A stretch of DNA of 8,541 nt, taken from positions 36,370-44,910 of the forward strand of contig DKLF01000137.1 of assembly GCA_002455655.1 (NCBI GenBank), in the 5' to 3' direction. Shown here piece by piece: positions 6,223 to 8,541 of the stretch. Origin of the DNA: Oscillibacter sp. UBA6647. GTDB taxonomy: Bacteria > Bacillota > Clostridia > Oscillospirales > Oscillospiraceae. Below the pieces are notes generated by a model. It worked only from the letters and a program-made list of their open reading frames with translations. It was not told the origin of the DNA and made no database searches. Position numbers and translations under genes: made by a program. Position 1 is the first letter of the stretch. Each line of letters starts with the position of its first letter.

Positions 6223-6489
6223 TCAGCCCGCTCCACGGGCCTCCAATTGCGCCAGACGCTTGCGGCTATGGCAGAGAAGATCGCTGGTGGCGTCGGCAAG
6301 GCTTTGCCCGCCGGACTGGAAAACCGCCACCAGAAAGCTTTTCTCCCTATATGTTTGATAAAGGGCATCCAACTCCTCCTGTAAGGCCGTATCCTGCCGC
6401 TCTTCATTCGTCATCCAGACCTCCACCAGCTTTTGATTAAACCTGACGCATATTTCCAACAGGCGCCGTCTCCTCTCGTAAAATTGCAT
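6223..6489 (-). CDS. Small protein of unknown function (up to 88 aa)
   Basis: Not recognised. The product is charged and mostly helical by appearance: an Arg-rich N-terminus (YERRRRLLEICVRFNQKLVE), a Glu/Leu-rich stretch around residues 27-50 (ALQEELDALYQTYREKSF), and a C-terminal RKRLAQLEA helix. There is no signal peptide or membrane segment. Support for a real gene is the strong terminator 20 bases after its stop. The start is uncertain. ATG 6489-6487 has no clear ribosome site. TTG 6459-6457 has AGGAG 10 bases upstream. ATG 6414-6412 has GGAGG (6424-6420) with a 5-base spacer and would give 63 aa (MTNEERQDTALQEE...). It could be a leftover of the phage region or a small regulator; nothing seen decides this. 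Confidence 0.5.
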   Translation of the reverse strand: MQFYERRRRLLEICVRFNQKLVEVWMTNEERQDTALQEELDALYQTYREKSFLVAVFQSGGQSLADATSDLLCHSRKRLAQLEARGAG

Positions 6490-6710
6490 GCCGCGCTGCT
6501 TTTCAGAATGCAGACCTGCTGCTTCCTTCGGTAACCAAGTCCGTAATTCTCACCGTTCTATCCAAGGGGACGCGCTGTCAATGCTGCAATCAGTATTCCC
6601 AAATTGTGGATGTATATGCCGCGCAGCCAAAGCCGTCCGCCCTATTACAGGAATTGCTACCCGGCACTTTTTCTCCCCAGCCCCGCCTAATCATCTCCCA
6701 ACCTTTTTGC
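6490..6710. other. Gene-free stretch left of the recombinase, candidate element edge
   Basis: No believable coding sequence on either strand; the one long plus-strand frame (6488-6754) lacks a ribosome site and has Pro/Cys/His-rich composition. The minus strand carries a TTGACA (6581-6576) facing the small gene, but no matching -10 at the right distance. Large serine recombinases usually sit close to their attachment site, so a left junction (attL) may lie here. No site can be pinned from one side alone. Confidence 0.4.
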
Positions 6711-6755
6711 TTGCGTATTTTTCAAAGTTGATATACAATGATATCTATCTATAAT
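6711..6755 (+). promoter_or_regulatory. Two overlapping candidate promoters for the recombinase
   Basis: Candidate A: TTGCGT (6711-6716), 17-base spacer, TACAAT (6734-6739). Candidate B: TTGATA (6728-6733), 16-base spacer, TATAAT (6750-6755). B is closer to consensus but would start transcription at about 6762, inside the ribosome site, so A may make the better translated transcript. TGATAT occurs at 6729-6734 and again at 6739-6744, ten bases apart, in the shared region. Confidence 0.65.
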
Positions 6756-6760
6756 ATTAC

Positions 6761-6769
6761 GGATGTGAT
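6761..6769 (+). promoter_or_regulatory. Extended ribosome binding site of the recombinase
   Basis: GGATGTGAT matches the extended anti-16S complement GGAGGTGAT at eight of nine bases and ends 5 bases before TTG 6775. An in-frame TGA at 6766-6768 rules out any earlier start. Confidence 0.75.
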
Positions 6770-6774
6770 TTATA

Positions 6775-8541
6775 TTGACAGAGCGTTTTGACATTGCCGG
6801 CTACTGCCGCATCTCCGTGGATGAAGAGCTAGACCGGGACAATACCTCCATTGAAAACCAGAAGGCCATCCTCTCGGACTTTGTGCGCCAGCGCTTTCCC
6901 GGCTCTTCCCTCTCCTTCTACGAGGACCGGGACCGCTCAGGCTATACCTTTGAACAGCGGGAGGGGTATCAGCTTATGCGGCGTGAGCTGATGTCCCACG
7001 GGAAGGACATTCTTCTCGTCAAGGACTTCTCCCGTTTTTCCCGCCGGAACAGTCGAGGACTGGTGGAACTGGAGGATTTGAGAGACGCGGGCGTGCGTAT
7101 CATCTCCATCGGGGACGGCATCGACTTTCCCAACGACGACGACTGGCTGAAAATCCAATTTCAGTTCCTCATCAACGAGATGCCGGTGACAGACACCAGC
7201 AAAAAAGTAAAGTCCGTCATCAAGCGGCGGCAGGCGGACGCAAAATGGATCTGCGCCGCGCCCTACGGCTATGTCGTTAACAAGCAGCAATTGTTTGAAA
7301 TCGTCCCCACCGAGGCGGATATTGTGCGTAATATCTTTTCCCTTTACAACGATGGCTGGGGCTATAAAAAAATCGCCAATTACCTGACTGACCAAGGCAT
7401 CCCTACCCCCCGCATGGCAGAGCGGGATCGCAAGGAAGCCGAAGGCGCGGAGTATCGCCGGCAGGTGAAATCAACATGGAGTATCGTCACAGTGCAGGGC
7501 ATTCTGGACAACGATTTTTATATCGGCACGCTGCGGCAGGGTAAATACACCCGCAAAAAAATTAACGGCAGAGAATGTAAGCGGGACGCATCAGATCATC
7601 TGGTATTTGAAAACCACCACCAGCCAACGATTGACTACCGCACCTTTGCCACCACCATGGCCCTGCGGGAAAAGCGCACCACCTCCAATTACCGGGGCGT
7701 GAAGGTCAACGACAACGTATACTCCGGGTTTCTTTTCTGCGGCGACTGCGGCTCGCCCATGTTTGCCATGAGCCGCCCGGATTTAAAGGACGCCTACCGC
7801 TGCGGAGAGTATCACAAGCGGGGCCTGAAGGCATGCACCAGCCACCATATCCGGGTGGACAGGCTGGACGAAGTGATGAAGGCCTATCTCCGCAAAGTGC
7901 GGGAGCACTCCTCCGCCATGCTGGACCGGCTGAATGCAGACCTTGTCCGGGAACAGGAGGACGTGGCCGAAACGGAGCGTTCGGCGGAGCATCTCGACGA
8001 AATCCTCGGGGACCTTCAGGAGGAGCTGAAAGCCACCAAGCGCCAGCGCATCCGGGACATCATGCGCCACCCGGAGCAGGAGGACGCTTTGGAGCAAACC
8101 TACGACGAGCTGGAGAGCGACCTTCTTCGTCGTATTGAGGGCCTGCAAAACCAGATTTCCATGACCGAGGACAAGCGCAACACCATCATTCAGGTAAACC
8201 GCGTTGCCAAAACCGCCTTAGACGTATTTGAGGACATTCTCAAAAAACCCAAGCTGGAGCGAAACGATCTGGAGCTGATGATTCACCGCATGAATATTTT
8301 TGAAGACCACATTGAAATTCAGCTCAAGGCGGATGTAGATGCGATTTTGCAATCCGCAGGAACGGATGTATCCCTTGGGACTGAGGAGGAAGCAGTCCCC
8401 GCCATGGCTCTTTTTGAAGGCGGAGAAACGTCCATGCAGAGCGCGAAGCATCCCCTGCAAATTGCCCAGTCCAGCCCAAACAGGCCGGACAAGGTGTTTG
8501 ATGTCAATCTTATCAGCGACGGCGACCCGTTAGAGATTTAC
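6775..8541 (+). CDS. Large serine recombinase (integrase/transposase type), 3' end beyond the window
   Basis: Site-specific recombinase expected to integrate and excise an element through a phosphoserine link to DNA. It starts at TTG 6775; 589 codons are open to the window end without a stop. Resolvase domain (residues ~7-150): GYCRIS with the catalytic Ser14, then an EDRDRSGYTF segment, and the arginine motif KDFSRFSRRNSRG. Recombinase domain (~165-300): the APYGYVV motif, a helical IVRNIFSLYNDGWGYKKIA segment and a TWSIVTVQGILDNDFYIG segment. Zinc beta-ribbon: Cys322, Cys325, Cys343, Cys354. A long charged coiled coil (~375-490) follows, as in family members that control integration direction. 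The last residues read ISDGDPLEIY. This layout matches the TndX/TnpX-like and phage large serine recombinases. It is divergent from the tail pair, and cargo genes presumably lie to the right. Phage integrase and conjugative-element recombinase cannot be separated here. Confidence 0.95.
   Translation, partial: MTERFDIAGYCRISVDEELDRDNTSIENQKAILSDFVRQRFPGSSLSFYEDRDRSGYTFEQREGYQLMRRELMSHGKDILLVKDFSRFSRRNSRGLVELEDLRDAGVRIISIGDGIDFPNDDDWLKIQFQFLINEMPVTDTSKKVKSVIKRRQADAKWICAAPYGYVVNKQQLFEIVPTEADIVRNIFSLYNDGWGYKKIANYLTDQGIPTPRMAERDRKEAEGAEYRRQVKSTWSIVTVQGILDNDFYIGTLRQGKYTRKKINGRECKRDASDHLVFENHHQPTIDYRTFATTMALREKRTTSNYRGVKVNDNVYSGFLFCGDCGSPMFAMSRPDLKDAYRCGEYHKRGLKACTSHHIRVDRLDEVMKAYLRKVREHSSAMLDRLNADLVREQEDVAETERSAEHLDEILGDLQEELKATKRQRIRDIMRHPEQEDALEQTYDELESDLLRRIEGLQNQISMTEDKRNTIIQVNRVAKTALDVFEDILKKPKLERNDLELMIHRMNIFEDHIEIQLKADVDAILQSAGTDVSLGTEEEAVPAMALFEGGETSMQSAKHPLQIAQSSPNRPDKVFDVNLISDGDPLEIY

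Noticed and set aside
6015..6407. Minus-strand frame of 130 codons overlapping the small gene
   Set aside because: It reads through the terminator at 6173-6202 and has an unnatural Arg/Trp/Pro composition.
6937..7395. Minus-strand frame opposite the recombinase
   Set aside because: The plus strand carries an unmistakable serine recombinase with catalytic motifs; this is antisense.

Overview
The window looks like a chromosomal segment of a GC-rich Clostridia member (Bacillota), perhaps an Oscillospiraceae-type gut anaerobe. This rests on strong AGGAGG-type ribosome binding sites, TTG and GTG starts, a sigma-A promoter of the TTGACA-17-TACAAT type, a phage tail protein of the kind common in clostridial prophages, and a large serine recombinase with a zinc ribbon. 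The taxonomic call is inference.

Left part (about 1-5040, + strand): the end of a surface or exopolysaccharide cluster. It holds the C-terminal part of a family-4 (GT-B) glycosyltransferase, an 816-residue O-antigen ligase/polymerase-family membrane protein, and a 459-residue polyprenyl-phosphate sugar-1-phosphate transferase that would prime the lipid-linked oligosaccharide. An intrinsic terminator (3404-3441) closes the first unit. A near-consensus promoter (3476-3504) starts a separate unit for the priming enzyme, which ends at a terminator near 4994-5033. Together these genes would start the lipid-linked glycan on the inner membrane face, add sugars, and polymerise or ligate it outside.

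Middle part (about 5040-6490, - strand): accessory, partly phage-derived. A 248-residue tail-fibre-like protein has a DFNADN motif, an 11-residue-repeat stalk encoded by exact 33-bp units, and a beta-rich tip. It is coupled by a GTGA overlap to a 40-residue acidic protein that ends just before a perfect 14-bp hairpin. Upstream lies an unrecognised small gene (up to 88 aa) with its own intrinsic terminator. No capsid, tail-tube, holin or lysin gene is visible here.

Right part (about 6490-8541, + strand): a short gap with two overlapping candidate promoters, then a large serine recombinase that starts at TTG 6775 and stays open to the window end (589 codons, no stop). It probably marks the end of an integrated element running to the right. 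Whether the tail-fibre pair belongs to that element cannot be decided from this window. I found no CRISPR array, tRNA, rRNA or IS element, and no clearly new multi-gene system. The most unusual items are the beta-rich insert in the ligase, the isolated stalk-repeat tail pair, and the recombinase-adjacent boundary.
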